NCBI GenBank assembly: GCA_026168455.1
Contig: CM047429.1
Location: forward strand, 7,653,125 to 7,717,124
From: Theocolax elegans
Lineage: Eukaryota > Arthropoda > Insecta > Hymenoptera > Cerocephalidae
DNA: 64,000 bases
Direction of reading: 5' to 3'
Part shown: positions 54,120 to 64,000 of the stretch, piece after piece
Layout: the number at the start of each line of letters is the position of its first letter
Numbering within the stretch: the stretch's first letter is position 1
The notes under the pieces: model-generated
What the model was told of the DNA's origin: nothing
Database searches by the model: none
The model's input: the letters and a program-made list of their open reading frames with translations, nothing else
Made by a program: the position numbers and the translations under genes

Positions 54120-54430
54120 AAGTTCATCTCACAACATATCTACTAATTTTTCTATTGCAGTGATTGCATTTAATAATCGTGTTGTGACATAAATTATTTT
54201 TTTTATTTCCTGCTGCAGTTTTGATATTTACAGCATCCTCTGATTGATTTCTTGCTGCAACGTTACATAGTCTCTTGTTTTCAATGTCATATTATCCAGC
54301 TTGAGTGGGCTTATAACCAATGCCTGAAGGACCTGACATATGCCCTAAGTGCCGACCAAACACATCAATAATCAACTCTTGCTTGCTTGTAAAATCTTGA
54401 ACTGCTTGAAAAATTGATTAAAATTAAAAA
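54120..54430 (-). pseudogene. Fragment of a conserved Polinton structural-type protein
   Basis: The minus strand encodes ELIIDVFGRHLGHMSGPSGI and, after a stop, YDIENKRLCNVAAR with SEDAVN. This resembles a conserved protein of insect Polintons (FGRH...GP.G.GY...G.YD..NKRL.NV pattern), which I recall only as a putative structural protein. Identification is by motif memory. One in-frame stop precedes YDIENK. Confidence 0.5.
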
Positions 54431-55190
54431 TTGCGCGAGAAAACGCTAAGCTTAAGGTAGCAGCCTGCGTTCTGTCAATAAAGAAGTATCTAAATTAAAG
54501 CCTATCTCTTCGGTGTGGACTTGGCCGGTGTGCTTAAGATACATGCAATTGCAGCAATGTATTCAATAAATTTAAATTAATCTGTGTTAGTTAAAAACTA
54601 CAGTACTTGCATTTAAACCATACCATGTCATATCCGACAAAGCTTCAAGCGTTACTATGTATACGATGCCTCAAACTTGTTTTATAATTACACGATCACA
54701 CGCAAGTCGAAGCTGCACTGTGTCCATCTGAAATAAGAAAAAAAATTTACTTTATACTCTCTAAAAATTAAGTGCTATTTAGTAATTGAATAGTTTCATT
54801 GCATAGCATTTAAAGCATTAAAAAGAAATGAAACTCTTGCCCTTAATCCAGCATTCCGCCCACGATAGTTTCAAATTTTAGGATTAAATTACAACAGAGT
54901 TTGAGTTATGTTTGCGTAGAAGATAAAATTATTGTAACAAATGCAACGGTTGGCAATCAATATTTATAAACAAAATTATACTTAACGCAAGCAACCCTTG
55001 CTATTTTACATAAATAAAACCAATCTTGAATCTAAAAGACTCGCTAATTGAAGTACTCGATGTACCAAACAGTAAGATGCTCGGTGCTAACCATTATATA
55101 TCACACGCGCGTGAATAAGCTTTGGCATCTCAAGCTACAACAGAAACGACATAATTATTCCAACGGACTTCCATAATATTCTTGTGTTAT
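54431..55190. other. Unassigned region between Polinton genes
   Basis: No convincing frame. A minus-strand stretch around 54640-54730 (MDTVQLRLACDRVIIKQV, one stop after it) is coding-like and may belong to a decayed Polinton gene. I cannot assign it. Confidence 0.35.
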
Positions 55191-55199
55191 TTATGCTTG

Positions 55200-56024
55200 A
55201 TCGTATTACGACCTTTTTCCATTCGTTGAAGAATATTAATTTGTTCGCTAAAATCAGTTATGTTGACTTATCGAAGACTTGGACTAGAATGACTGCTTCA
55301 AATGGTTAATGCGGCATTTATAAGAAATTGATCAAATCCTTTTCTATATCTACCATCATTTATTTCTCGGTCTTTATTCAATACTAAGAAACTATGATTA
55401 CTATTCTAACAGGATGAACACAAGTCATTAAAACGTTGATATGTCATGTCAGTATTAACGTAATCATTGAAAACATGTTTTAAATTCATATCACCGTGTC
55501 GAAAAATTATTAAAAATTGACGTTATCTCAAACTAAATGTTTCGGTACTTGTGCGTATGATTGACAAAGATGGAAACAATCAATATTTTTATGTATACCC
55601 ATACAATAGAAAGCTTTTACATTACCCTGCTTTTCACATGCAATATCATCAAAAATCATAACTGAATTAGGACGTGCTATATCGGGAGATACGAGAAGAT
55701 CATAATCGCTGTAAGGTAAGTATTCAACACCTTCAATTGGTTCAATAAGTTTCTCAAGAAACTTATATTTTGGCTGATTCAAGGACTTTGAGTATATGTA
55801 AATATTCTCAAAATTTAAGCCAGTAGAATGAATAGTAGCGCTAGTAACGCATTAGTCTTTCCACAGTTTGACGGTCCACAAAATACAGCACGTATAGTGT
55901 TCGGTAACAAATCACCATGTCGTTTAATATTTTTATCTTTTGTATCCGTAAGAGTATCAACATTTATTACTGGAAGTTTGAGAAACTGTTTTTTCAAGTC
56001 CTTCGCTCTGAAAGTTTCAATCAC
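55200..56024 (-). pseudogene. Polinton packaging ATPase (A32/FtsK-like)
   Basis: 55815-56024 starts MIETFRAKDLKKQFLKLPVI and contains the Walker A loop CGPSNCGKTNALL. After a frameshift, 55528-55782 holds the Walker B box SVMIFDDIACE and the sensor-like HLCQSYAQVPKHLV. The latter is followed by a stop where Arg is expected (one C-to-T change). Traces continue to about 55200. This type of ATPase drives genome packaging in DNA viruses and Polintons. The Met at 56024 is a good start because sequence upstream is unrelated. Confidence 0.82.
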
Positions 56025-56101
56025 AACTGCCGACTAATAGTATGAAAGGAGGTATTTATACGATTCAGAGTCATTTAAACTTAAACCCTCCGGAGTGAAA
56101 T

Positions 56102-56345
56102 GACTGTTCACAAAGGTAAGGGTGCATTAAATAAAATTATTAAAAAAATTACCATTTGAACTGCATGTACCAGGCTAGCAATACTGTGGACCAGATACTA
56201 AATTCAAAAGAGATTGGAACGTGGAGATCCTAATATTAATCCATTGGTCGTTTCAAGCAAGTACTGCTAAGAAATAATTGGAAGAACAAAAAAGACATAA
56301 ACTAAATATAGAAACATATAGAAACACTAGTTATTAGAAAAGGCT
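56102..56345 (+). pseudogene. Polinton PLA2-like protein (parvovirus VP1-type domain)
   Basis: Starts MTVHKGKGALNKIIKK. A frameshift in an A run then gives KLPFELHVPG, a stop, QYCGPDTK and ERGDPNINPL. The LPFELH.PGYQYCGPGTK....RGD..INPLD pattern is that of phospholipase A2-like proteins of insect Polintons and parvoviral VP1. The calcium loop YCGPGTK reads YCGPDTK. The expected catalytic His-Asp after NPLD is not present. It lies divergently next to the ATPase gene. Confidence 0.7.
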
Positions 56346-56359
56346 TAGAAACCACATCG

Positions 56360-58374
56360 TAAAGCTTTCATTTAGGGATGGCCAATACCTTGAAAAAGTA
56401 TCGAGATCAAAACAACGACTTCGCAAAAGTATCGATTCTATAGTATCGATACTTTTTAAAAAGTATCGAAGTACTTGATGGTATCGATGCATTGTCTGCA
56501 CACGTACATAAAATTTATTTAATATATATTTAATATATTTAATTAATGTATGATAAATAAATTTACCTATATTTATTTATAAATAGTGCGTCGAATATAA
56601 TTTTAATATACATTAAAATAGTTTAATATATAATTAATGTGTATGCGTGTGTATTGAAATAAAATAAAATCTAAAAAATAGATTGTTGATTTAACCTTTA
56701 TTCTAACGTTACAGGAATGAAATGTACGTCATCTATTGATCAAAAAACTCGCTCAAATATTATATTTACATCTTGTGTTACAAATGATAATAATACTGTT
56801 CTGCAAAAAGCTCTTGCTGCAACGACATTGTTTAGAAGCTGCAAATATTCCCAAAGCTCTAAATTACTTACTTTAATTATAGGAAAATCATTAATTGAAA
56901 AGTACAAAATGAATCTGCGAGGGTCAGGACCTCCTACAAAACCAAATGTAAAGAGAAATTAGGTTATAAAACGACAACTCTTTTAACGTTAATTTTGTCA
57001 TGTTAAAAAATAAGTTACCTTCATTTTGGTGCACAATCTCAATGACTGGACTCGTCATGATATCTAAAAGTCAATTGATTTGATTCAACTTTAAAGCTAA
57101 AAGAAATTTGAAAGAATTATTGCGAAGACAATTAGTAGATTTCAAATAACTCTTGAGACATAAGCGCAGTCTTCTCTCTTAGTCTCTCGTGACAATGTAT
57201 GTACGCCCCGAGACCATTTAAAATAAAGTATACTAAGTCTCGAAAAAAGTAATTGAAATAAATTTTAAATTTCTGCTTGATTGTTTTTGTATTTTTAATG
57301 TAATTTAAAATTGTTATTTTTACTCAAAACAATAATTTTTTTCTGCAAAAAATGTTATTATGAAAGGTACTTGTATATATTTCGATACTATAGTACGAAA
57401 GTGTTGATTTTCGAACGAGTGTGGGTTTATTGCCCGAATGAAATGAGGACGACATTCGCACAAATCAACAATCATCTTTCGCAAGTGTATCGTACAATAT
57501 TTTTCGATACCGTAGGGAAAATGTGATTTTTTAAAGCCAAGTAGTACGGAAAAATGCATTTTCCGCGCACTGTATCGAAAAGTATATTAATAATTAAATA
57601 ATTGTATTAGTTATGATCAATTGTATGATATAATTTAGCAATTAAGTAAAATAATACGTACTGTTCTTATCGAATATATTTTAATGTCAGACCTCGTCAA
57701 TTTCTTGCAGTATACAATCGAACTTCTTCCGTAGGTTTGCTCTTCTTCTTAAAGCTGATAGTAAATCATGGCATAAATAAGTTTTATGAGAAATAACTTA
57801 GTATCAAAATATTTAATTTTAAACAAAGATAACAAAAATAGCTATAAATCAACTAATAAAATATTTCTTAAATTTTTAAATTGAATGCTAATCATGCCAC
57901 TAAATGAATAGGTAGAAAAAATGAAATGTTTAAATTACAAGGTGAAATGACATGCATACATATTCATTCAAGCTAATAATTTATTCTTATCATCATCCAC
58001 ACATGAAAGTATCTTACAATCACGAAAAGTTGACTAGTGAAATATTTTAGAAATAATTATACATATAGATAAAGATATGTTTAACTCCACTCTTCATTGT
58101 TGAACAAACTCAAGAATACTAATTCATTTAAATGCCTACCAGTAAGCTTATTCCGATTGTGACGTTTCACGAGCTTAGCCTTGAAAATTGACGTTCAGAT
58201 GGAACAGTAGTCGCTAGCGCAGTCAAATGCTTCAATGCTATTTTAGACAAATTAGGGTAACTAGTTTCAACATTTCTTCAGTTAACAAAAACATTCTCTG
58301 TACGATCGATGCACTCTAACTCTAAATACTAGTGCAATACTAACGAAGTTGTTTTCTGTTTTTGTTTTTGTTTA
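56360..58374. other. Spacer, possible hAT-like remnant at its start
   Basis: Around 56371 GGATGGCCAATACC followed by palindromic AGTATCGATACTTTTT recalls hAT transposon ends. GTATCGAAAAGTAT-like motifs recur near 57370-57590. No matching second TIR was found. The frame 56717-56962 has no recognised domain. The rest (57600-58370) is AT-rich with no supported feature. Confidence 0.35.
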
Positions 58375-58450
58375 GCCTGAAGCAACAGGTTCAATATTCA
58401 CTTTGGGCATATTCGATACATTTCCATTGCTTGAAACATACATGAATGCG

Positions 58451-58968
58451 TCCTTTATTGATCGTCACGAACCAATGGTGTTTACAGATGTTTAGTTAAG
58501 TTACAAAATATGCCGACGTTTCGGACGTTTTTTCGCCGTCCCTTTTCAAGGCTAAAAAATTAATAATTTACAAAATATATAGATTAATACCCAGTAGTGA
58601 AATATTTACATCGATGTCACAAAACAATTACATAACACACCTCCCCGAAGGGAGTCCTAAGTCACAATTAAACTTCATAAAGTCTCCAGACCCGTGCCCA
58701 ACCTCCTATCAATACATTTTACAGTATACACATACATATACACACATATACATATATGTACATATACATAACATACATATATACATACATATATTCGCCC
58801 CATACATCAATAAATCCAACCAACGAAAGAGGGGAACATTTTGTATTCCGAGGCTAAGTCGAGTCGAGAGCTCCCGCGTATCAGGCGAACATGCGCCGCG
58901 GAGAAGTGGCACGCCCCGTCAATCTTAATACTGCCGGGATTCCCCGGATCGCTCCGAAACTTAACGCG
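58451..58968. repeat. PLE-2 left inverted arm
   Basis: Reverse complement of the right arm, from TCCTTTATTGATCGTCACG to CTCCGAAACTTAACGCG. A TA/CA-rich run lies at 58728-58795. It contains (reverse complement) the GGACG...CGTCC-GAAAC motif at 58508-58551. It lacks about 245 bp found in the right arm. Confidence 0.88.
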
Positions 58969-59000
58969 TTTTTAATACATGAATACGAGAAGTAGGAGAC

Positions 59001-60563
59001 ATGGCTGAATATACACAGACGAAGTCGATGACACTACGCAGAACAACACCCTCCGATGGTTCAACGAACTCGCACGACGACGATTTGACTAAGCGTGACT
59101 ATAAACAAACTCTTATTTCTGCATTAGACTCTCAAAGTAAATTCAATCTATCATATATTCTTAATTTGATTTACCGTAGTTTTGACAATTCAACTTATAA
59201 TCTTTTTATAAAATTGACTAAATTATTAAAAAATCAGATCACTTCACAGAATCATTTAAAATTTCTTTTAGAATGCAGAATGCTCGAACTCACTCCGAAT
59301 CACATAAAAAGATTTGAGTTTTTTATGAAAAATATTTCGTTTCACTCTAGATTAATTAGAAAAAAATCGAATAATCTATCAACGTTCATTACTAAAAAGA
59401 TTCTTAATTTGGAGATTAGTGATTTTAATGTCCATCTTAAATATTTAGATAAAGAAATAAAAAGTATGATTAACATTATAGAAAATAGAATAGGTAATTT
59501 ACTTATAAAAAAATTTGAAAGGTACTATTCATACATTTTGGATATTTTTCATAAGAAACAAACGAACATAAAACTCCGAAAGATTAATAATTTAAAAAAC
59601 AGAGATGTGCGTTTTGAAGGAAGGTTTTATAAAAATACGAATGTCAATGAGATTGTGGATGACAATGTGGATATTAGAGAAAAATGGGTGGTTAATACCA
59701 CAGATAAGGAGATTCCTCTTGCGGTCCGTGATACATTACGTCTTGGTGAAAAATTTAATTTTACTACTAATATTAATAAATTTACTGCTTTTGAAATACT
59801 TAAAGACATTGAATTTTACATCCAGTCTCAGTATGATAATAATGATAATACATGTGACAATGGGAATATTAAAGCAACGTACTCACGCAATGAAAAATTA
59901 AAAACGGAACTAATTGAGAGTATAAATAAATTTATAAAAAGAAAGAGACACATTGAATATACGGATAGAATCATTTTACATAATTATAATGATACATGTA
60001 AATTTTTAAAAAATAACCGAGACGTGATGTTTACGAAAGCAGATAAAGGTGCGGTTTGCGTTATCATAGAAAAAGAAAAATATAATGAAAAAATGGAGAC
60101 ATCTTTAAATGATGGGAAATATTATAAAGTTATTGAAAAATGCCCGCTAAGACAATTACAAATTAAAATTCAACGTTTAATAAGAGATTGGGAGGAAAAG
60201 GGAGTTTTTGAAAAAGAAAACTGTTTTGACAACGTTAAACAAAAATTAGACAACACAAACATTCCGAAAGCGTATGGGCTAATTAAAATACATAAAGTAG
60301 ATTTACCTATACGGATCATTGTTTCAGCTATAAATAGCCCCACGTATGCCTTTGATAAAGCAATTAGTAAATTATTTAATAAGTATGTCCCAAAACCAGC
60401 ATCAAATATTAAAAATAGTATAGAATTAAAAAAGATCATTGACAAACTAATTGTGCCTGGAAATTACAGATTAGTATCGTTTGACGTTGTCTCACTTTTT
60501 TCAAATTTACCGAGAGATTTAATTATACGAGCAGTATCTAAAAAGTGGAAATTTATAGAGTAG
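59001..60563 (+). pseudogene. PLE-2 ORF, N-terminal and RT fingers/palm
   Basis: A 520-codon frame starts MAEYTQTKSMTLRRTTPSDG, the first Met after the left arm. Residues about 25-330 are the Lys/Asn-rich N-terminal region typical of Penelope proteins. RT motifs begin with MFTKADKGAVCVIIEKEKY (about 340), NIPKAYGLIKIHK and RLVSFDVVSLFSNLPRDLI (motif A Asp, about 495). A one-base shift at about 60556 ends the frame at KWKFIE. The protein continues in the next frame. Only this lesion separates it from a full-length ORF. Confidence 0.85.
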
Positions 60564-61719
60564 TATTCCTATTGTTAAAGATGAATTCTTGGAGGGGATA
60601 GAGCAACTTTTGGACTCAACTTTCTTACAATTTAATAATAAAATTTACAAACAATGTATGGGAGCTCCTATGGGTTTTTGCACAAGTCCGTGGTTTGCGG
60701 ACATGGTATTAGAAGATTTAGAAAATTGTTGTTTAAAAGATTTCAAAAAGGATATTGTTTTGTACAAGAGATATGTAGACGACACGATATTAATTGTCAA
60801 TCATGGGGAGATCGATCTGATATTGAACGCCTTTAATAGCTATTGTGAACCTATAAAATTTACAGTGGAAACTGAAATAAATAAAGAATTACCGTTTCTT
60901 GATTTAAAAATACATAGATTCGATGATGCTATTTGCAAGACAAATTGGTACCGTAAAGACACAGCTTCTGGACGTTATCTTAATTACTTTTCACATCACC
61001 CACGTTCCCAAAAAATAGCAATGGTTTATAATTTGGTTGACAAGGCCGTTTTATTATCGGATTCGATTTTTCATGATGGCAATATTGTGCTGGTGCGTAA
61101 CTTTTTACTTAATAACAATTATCCATTTGACTTCATAAATAAATTCATTAACAAACGATTGTCACATTTACATAATGCTAATGATATTTTAATAAATAAT
61201 AACATTATAAAAAGAAATTTAATTTTGAGACCAAAGGTTGTTTTACCTTTTATTAAGGATTTAACACCGTGCCTCAATGTACTCATAAAAAAGTTTGATT
61301 TTCTACCAATAAACCGCATGATCAATAAATTTAGCAATATTATAAAATTAGGCAAGGATAAAAATGAAAAACAGGAGATGTGCAATATTGTTTATAAAAT
61401 ACCTTGTAAAGACTGTACAGCGCAATACATTGGCACGAGTAAACGTAAATTAAAATCACGAATTCGAGAGCATAAGAATGATGTACGCAATGAAAGTGAA
61501 AGATCTGCATTAGCGGTCCATAAGAGAAATACTAACCACAGGATTGATTTTAATAAGGTTTCTATCATTGATATCGAGAATAATATGAAAAAACGAATGT
61601 TTTCGGAGATGCTGAATATATATACACACGATAACACACTTAACCGTATAGAAGATGTGAATTTTTTGAAGAATATGTATAAAGAAGCGTTAAATACTGT
61701 GAAACTATATTGTAATTAA
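60556..61719 (+). pseudogene. PLE-2 ORF, RT C-terminus and GIY-YIG endonuclease
   Basis: The frame continues at about 60559 and is open to 61719. It has KQCMGAPMGFCTSPWFADMV and the catalytic KRYVDDTILIV (both Asp), then the RT thumb. The GIY-YIG domain follows: IVYKIPCKDCTAQYIGTSKR, KLKSRIREHKND, with CxxC and later His pairs (VHKRNTNH) and the Glu region (RMFSEMLNI). All expected motifs are kept. The protein would reverse-transcribe the element and cut DNA. Met 60589 is not the true start. Confidence 0.88.
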
Positions 61720-61832
61720 TATTGTTTAATTGTTATAAATGTTTTTATGCTCTCCATTGCGTTTGTTGGCTTGAGAACAACTGGCTCTCGGTATTAGCGT
61801 ACTATGTGTAGTGAGGAGGTTGTGGCGACTCG

Positions 61833-62603
61833 CGTTAAGTTTCGGAGCGATCCGGGGAATCCCGGCAGTATTAAGATTGACGGGGCGTGCCACTTCTCCG
61901 CGGCGCATGTTCGCCTGATACGCGGGAGCTCTCGACTCGACTTAGCCTCTGAATACAAAATGTTCCCCTCTTTCGTTGGTTGGATTTATTGATGTATGGG
62001 GCGAATATATGTATGTATATATGTATGTTATGTATATGTACATATATGTATATGTGTGTATATGTATGTGTATACTGTAAAATGTATTGATAGGAGGTTG
62101 GGCACGGGTCTGGAGACTTTATGAAGTTTAATTGTGACTTAGGACTCCCTTCGGGGAGGTCCTATGTATATAGATATATATATATTTTTTAAACAATGTG
62201 TTCTGGAGACGACAGCGTGGGTGGTGAAAATTAGCAAAAAGGTTTTTAAATTGTATTCTTTTTAATGGTATTACTGAAAATTATTGTTTTTAATTCGAGA
62301 ATTAAACGTGATGTGTTGAATTTTTATAGAATGGATATGTAATAATGAAGAGTGGCTTTTGCGAGATTTACACGAGTGATATGTGGTTTTTTTGAGTTTT
62401 GTTAGAATTTGGTGAGTTATGTAATTGTTTTGTGACATCGATGTAAATATTTCACTACTGGGTATTAATCTATATATTTTGTAAATTATTAATTTTTTAG
62501 CCTTGAAAAGGGACGGCGAAAAAACGTCCGAAACGTCGGCATATTTTGTAACTTAACTAAACATCTGTAAACACCATTGGTTCGTGACGATCAATAAAGG
62601 ACA
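61833..62603. repeat. PLE-2 right inverted arm
   Basis: Mirrors the left arm from CGCGTTAAGTTTCGGAG to CGATCAATAAAGGA, but contains an extra approximately 245 bp at about 62163-62407 (starting CTATGTATATAG). The boundaries share GGTG, which suggests a deletion in the left arm via microhomology. At 62501-62536 there is CTTGAAAAG, the stem GGACG/CGTCC and GAAACGTC, resembling a degenerate hammerhead core. Confidence 0.85.
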
Positions 62604-62664
62604 CTTTTTATTAAACATTACTTGAACGAACGATAGATTCTTTTAAACAATATACATGAATGCG

Positions 62665-63554
62665 CTTAACTTCTCTTTGATAGTCTTGTTCCGTTTATGA
62701 AACTCCGATACATCTTCTGTGTCATCTGTAGAGATCATTATAAAATAAAATATTTTATCCTTAGATTGACTGAAACGTTATTTTTAATAATTGTACCTTC
62801 ACACTCTTTATTTGAATTTACTTTTTTTGCTTTCGACACCTCTGAATGCTTTATATTAATCAAATCATTTCCAGGAAGAGGTACACGTTCACTAAAATAT
62901 ATACAATTTATGCTAGATGATATAGATTTATAAGACGTTATAAAGATTTATATGCATTAAATTAATATTACTAATCCACATCATTATTTGTTTTATATAA
63001 TAATGTGAATTCTTGTCCATCTTCTAACACATAAAATAATTTATCTTTAACAAACTGATAAACGTATTGATCATTTCCTAAAACATCATACATGGATAAA
63101 CATATTGTAGAAAGTTGATTTTTTCATACAAGTATATAAAAATTACTTTTAAGTTGAACGTATTCTCTAGTTTTTAATCATTCACAACAGCTCTTTTGCC
63201 ATTTATGTGAAACCAAAAACTGAACCTTCTTTCATCTACATCATCTACAAATAAATGTTTATAAGCAAACTCATAACCTTAAAATTGTAAATAAAAATAT
63301 GTTATTTACAAAATTCTTAAAAATCGTACCTCTTGGACGCTTTTCTTCCTCTTCCATTGTCTGAAGAAACGTGCAATCAATTTTTACTATTTTAACTTTT
63401 AAACAAAATAATTAAATAAGTAATACGGGTTAACGAATTTTTTGCTCTCCGAACGCAGTTTATAACGCGTGTTTATCGTGAAGCTCTCTTATTGTACTAT
63501 GATTCTTAAACCTAATGATAACTTATACTTATTAATTAATGCAAATATTGCGCG
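62665..63554. other. Flank between PLE-2 and the protease gene
   Basis: Holds the upstream part of the minus-strand gene remnant described at 58375-63360, then about 190 bp of AT-rich intergenic sequence before the divergent protease gene. The frame 62697-62933 on the plus strand is an antisense shadow. Confidence 0.4.
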
Positions 63555-64000
63555 TTGCATAAAAATAATAATAAAATATGTAAGAAAAAAAAGATGTTTA
63601 CGAAAAAAAACTTAATCAAAGTACTACTTCCTCATCGACCTCTGAATGAACTTGATATACCTAAATATGTTCACACTTTAAAAATATCAAATTTTCGTGG
63701 AGTGTTTATGAGAGTTTCACTACATCGCAGTGGTCCATGGGACAAGAAATCAGCTATTGCAAATCTTGATAACAAAACTGGTCCTGGTACTCATTGGTTA
63801 GCTTATCGCAAAGATGGTAACAACGCTTTTATTTTGACAGTTGACAGTGGAGTTTTGAAACCATCTACAGATATTATTAATTATTTAAAAAATAATAAAA
63901 TTCAATATAATTAAATTCAATATAAAAGATTTCAAGAATTTAATTCTTTTATTTGTAGACACCTTTGCTTAACATTTTTAGCAAATTCTTTGAACCATTC
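63555..64000 (+). pseudogene. Polinton adenain-like cysteine protease (runs off the window)
   Basis: Contains KYVHTLKISNFRGVFMRVSL, SAIANLDNKTGPGTHWLAYR (catalytic His in GTHW) and ILTVDSGVLKPS. After an in-frame stop at 63912 the same frame gives FICRHLCLTFL with the C-terminal Cys box. The stop lies in a tandem duplication of AAATTCAATATAA (63897-63924). Such proteases process Polinton capsid proteins. The Met at 63594 (MFTKKNLIKV) may be the real start, because upstream residues are low-complexity. The end is outside the window. Confidence 0.78.

Larger units (their letters stand above)
58451..62651 (+). mobile_element. Penelope-like element PLE-2, nearly intact, 4.2 kb
   Basis: Flanked by the 13-bp duplicate ATACATGAATGCG at 58438-58450 and 62652-62664. 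It has long inverted terminal arms (58451-58968 and 61833-62603), a single RT plus GIY-YIG reading frame with one frameshift, and about 48 bp of non-mirrored sequence at the right end. Inverted pseudo-LTRs, RT and GIY-YIG endonuclease define the Penelope order. It is the youngest-looking coding element in the window. Confidence 0.88.
58375..63360 (-). pseudogene. Unassigned minus-strand gene remnant split by PLE-2
   Basis: On the minus strand a Met at 63357 opens MEEEEKRPRG. A GT...AG interval at about 63328-63277 would join it to YEFAYKHLFVDDVDERRFSF. Coding-like sequence continues through DVLGNDQYVYQFVKDKLFYV (about 63090-63030) and YFSERVPLPGNDLINIKHSE (62900-62840). The last frame runs from about 62735 to 62665. 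If PLE-2 and one target duplicate are taken out, this frame continues open at 58450-58375 to a stop. One frameshift and at least one stop are present. Its place beside Polinton genes suggests a Polinton gene; a host gene is possible. Confidence 0.45.

Noticed and set aside
54000..55200. Polinton capsid gene
   Set aside because: No stretch with the length or pattern of a double-jelly-roll protein could be read by eye; left unassigned.
56371..57600. hAT transposon with both ends
   Set aside because: Only one possible end was seen and no target duplication or transposase could be identified.

Overview
This looks like a repeat-dominated stretch of an insect nuclear genome, possibly hymenopteran and perhaps an ant. 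That placement is inferred from AT-rich spacers and the mix of insect-type Ty3/Gypsy, R1-clade, Penelope-like and Polinton elements; no host gene anchors it. I found no intact host gene, rRNA or functional tRNA. Nearly every coding trace is a mobile-element gene, most of them broken.

Layout: (1) 0.2-7.2 kb, a minus-strand Gypsy element (Gypsy-1) with gag, protease, RT-RNase H, integrase and a truncated 5' LTR. (2) 7.2-9.1 kb, a plus-strand LINE remnant. (3) 9.2-10.8 kb, a terminal-inverted-repeat (TIR) element split by a 611-bp solo LTR. (4) 11.8-12.2 kb, a Gypsy integrase scrap. (5) 13.4-17.1 kb, a minus-strand R1-type LINE abutting a Gypsy fragment with an internal deletion (17.1-18.4 kb). 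(6) 18.5-19.4 kb, a second, one-armed copy of the TIR element carrying a tRNA-derived SINE. (7) 19.7-21.1 kb, a 60-bp minisatellite built from three 20-bp subunits. (8) 22.4-24.0 kb, a 1640-bp solo LTR of the Gypsy-1 family. (9) 24.76-38.18 kb, a 13.4-kb composite of two inverted copies of a second Gypsy family, flanked as one unit by a 4-bp duplication (GTAT). Its left copy has an AT-rich leader made of repeated, covarying hairpins. (10) 40.6-42.1 kb, a Penelope-like remnant split by a 677-bp foldback element. (11) 45.5-50.3 kb, two R1-clade LINE copies, each starting directly after an (AC)n tract. (12) 50.5-51.4 kb, a 900-bp foldback element inside (TA)n. (13) 51.5-64 kb, a decayed Polinton/Maverick (protein-primed polymerase B, chromodomain integrase, packaging ATPase, PLA2-like protein, cysteine protease), into which a nearly intact Penelope-like element inserted with a 13-bp target duplication.

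The most interesting structures are the inverted composite Gypsy, its hairpin-array leader, and the young Penelope-like insertion with inverted terminal arms inside the Polinton. Statements about families come from motifs read by eye; no database search was possible.
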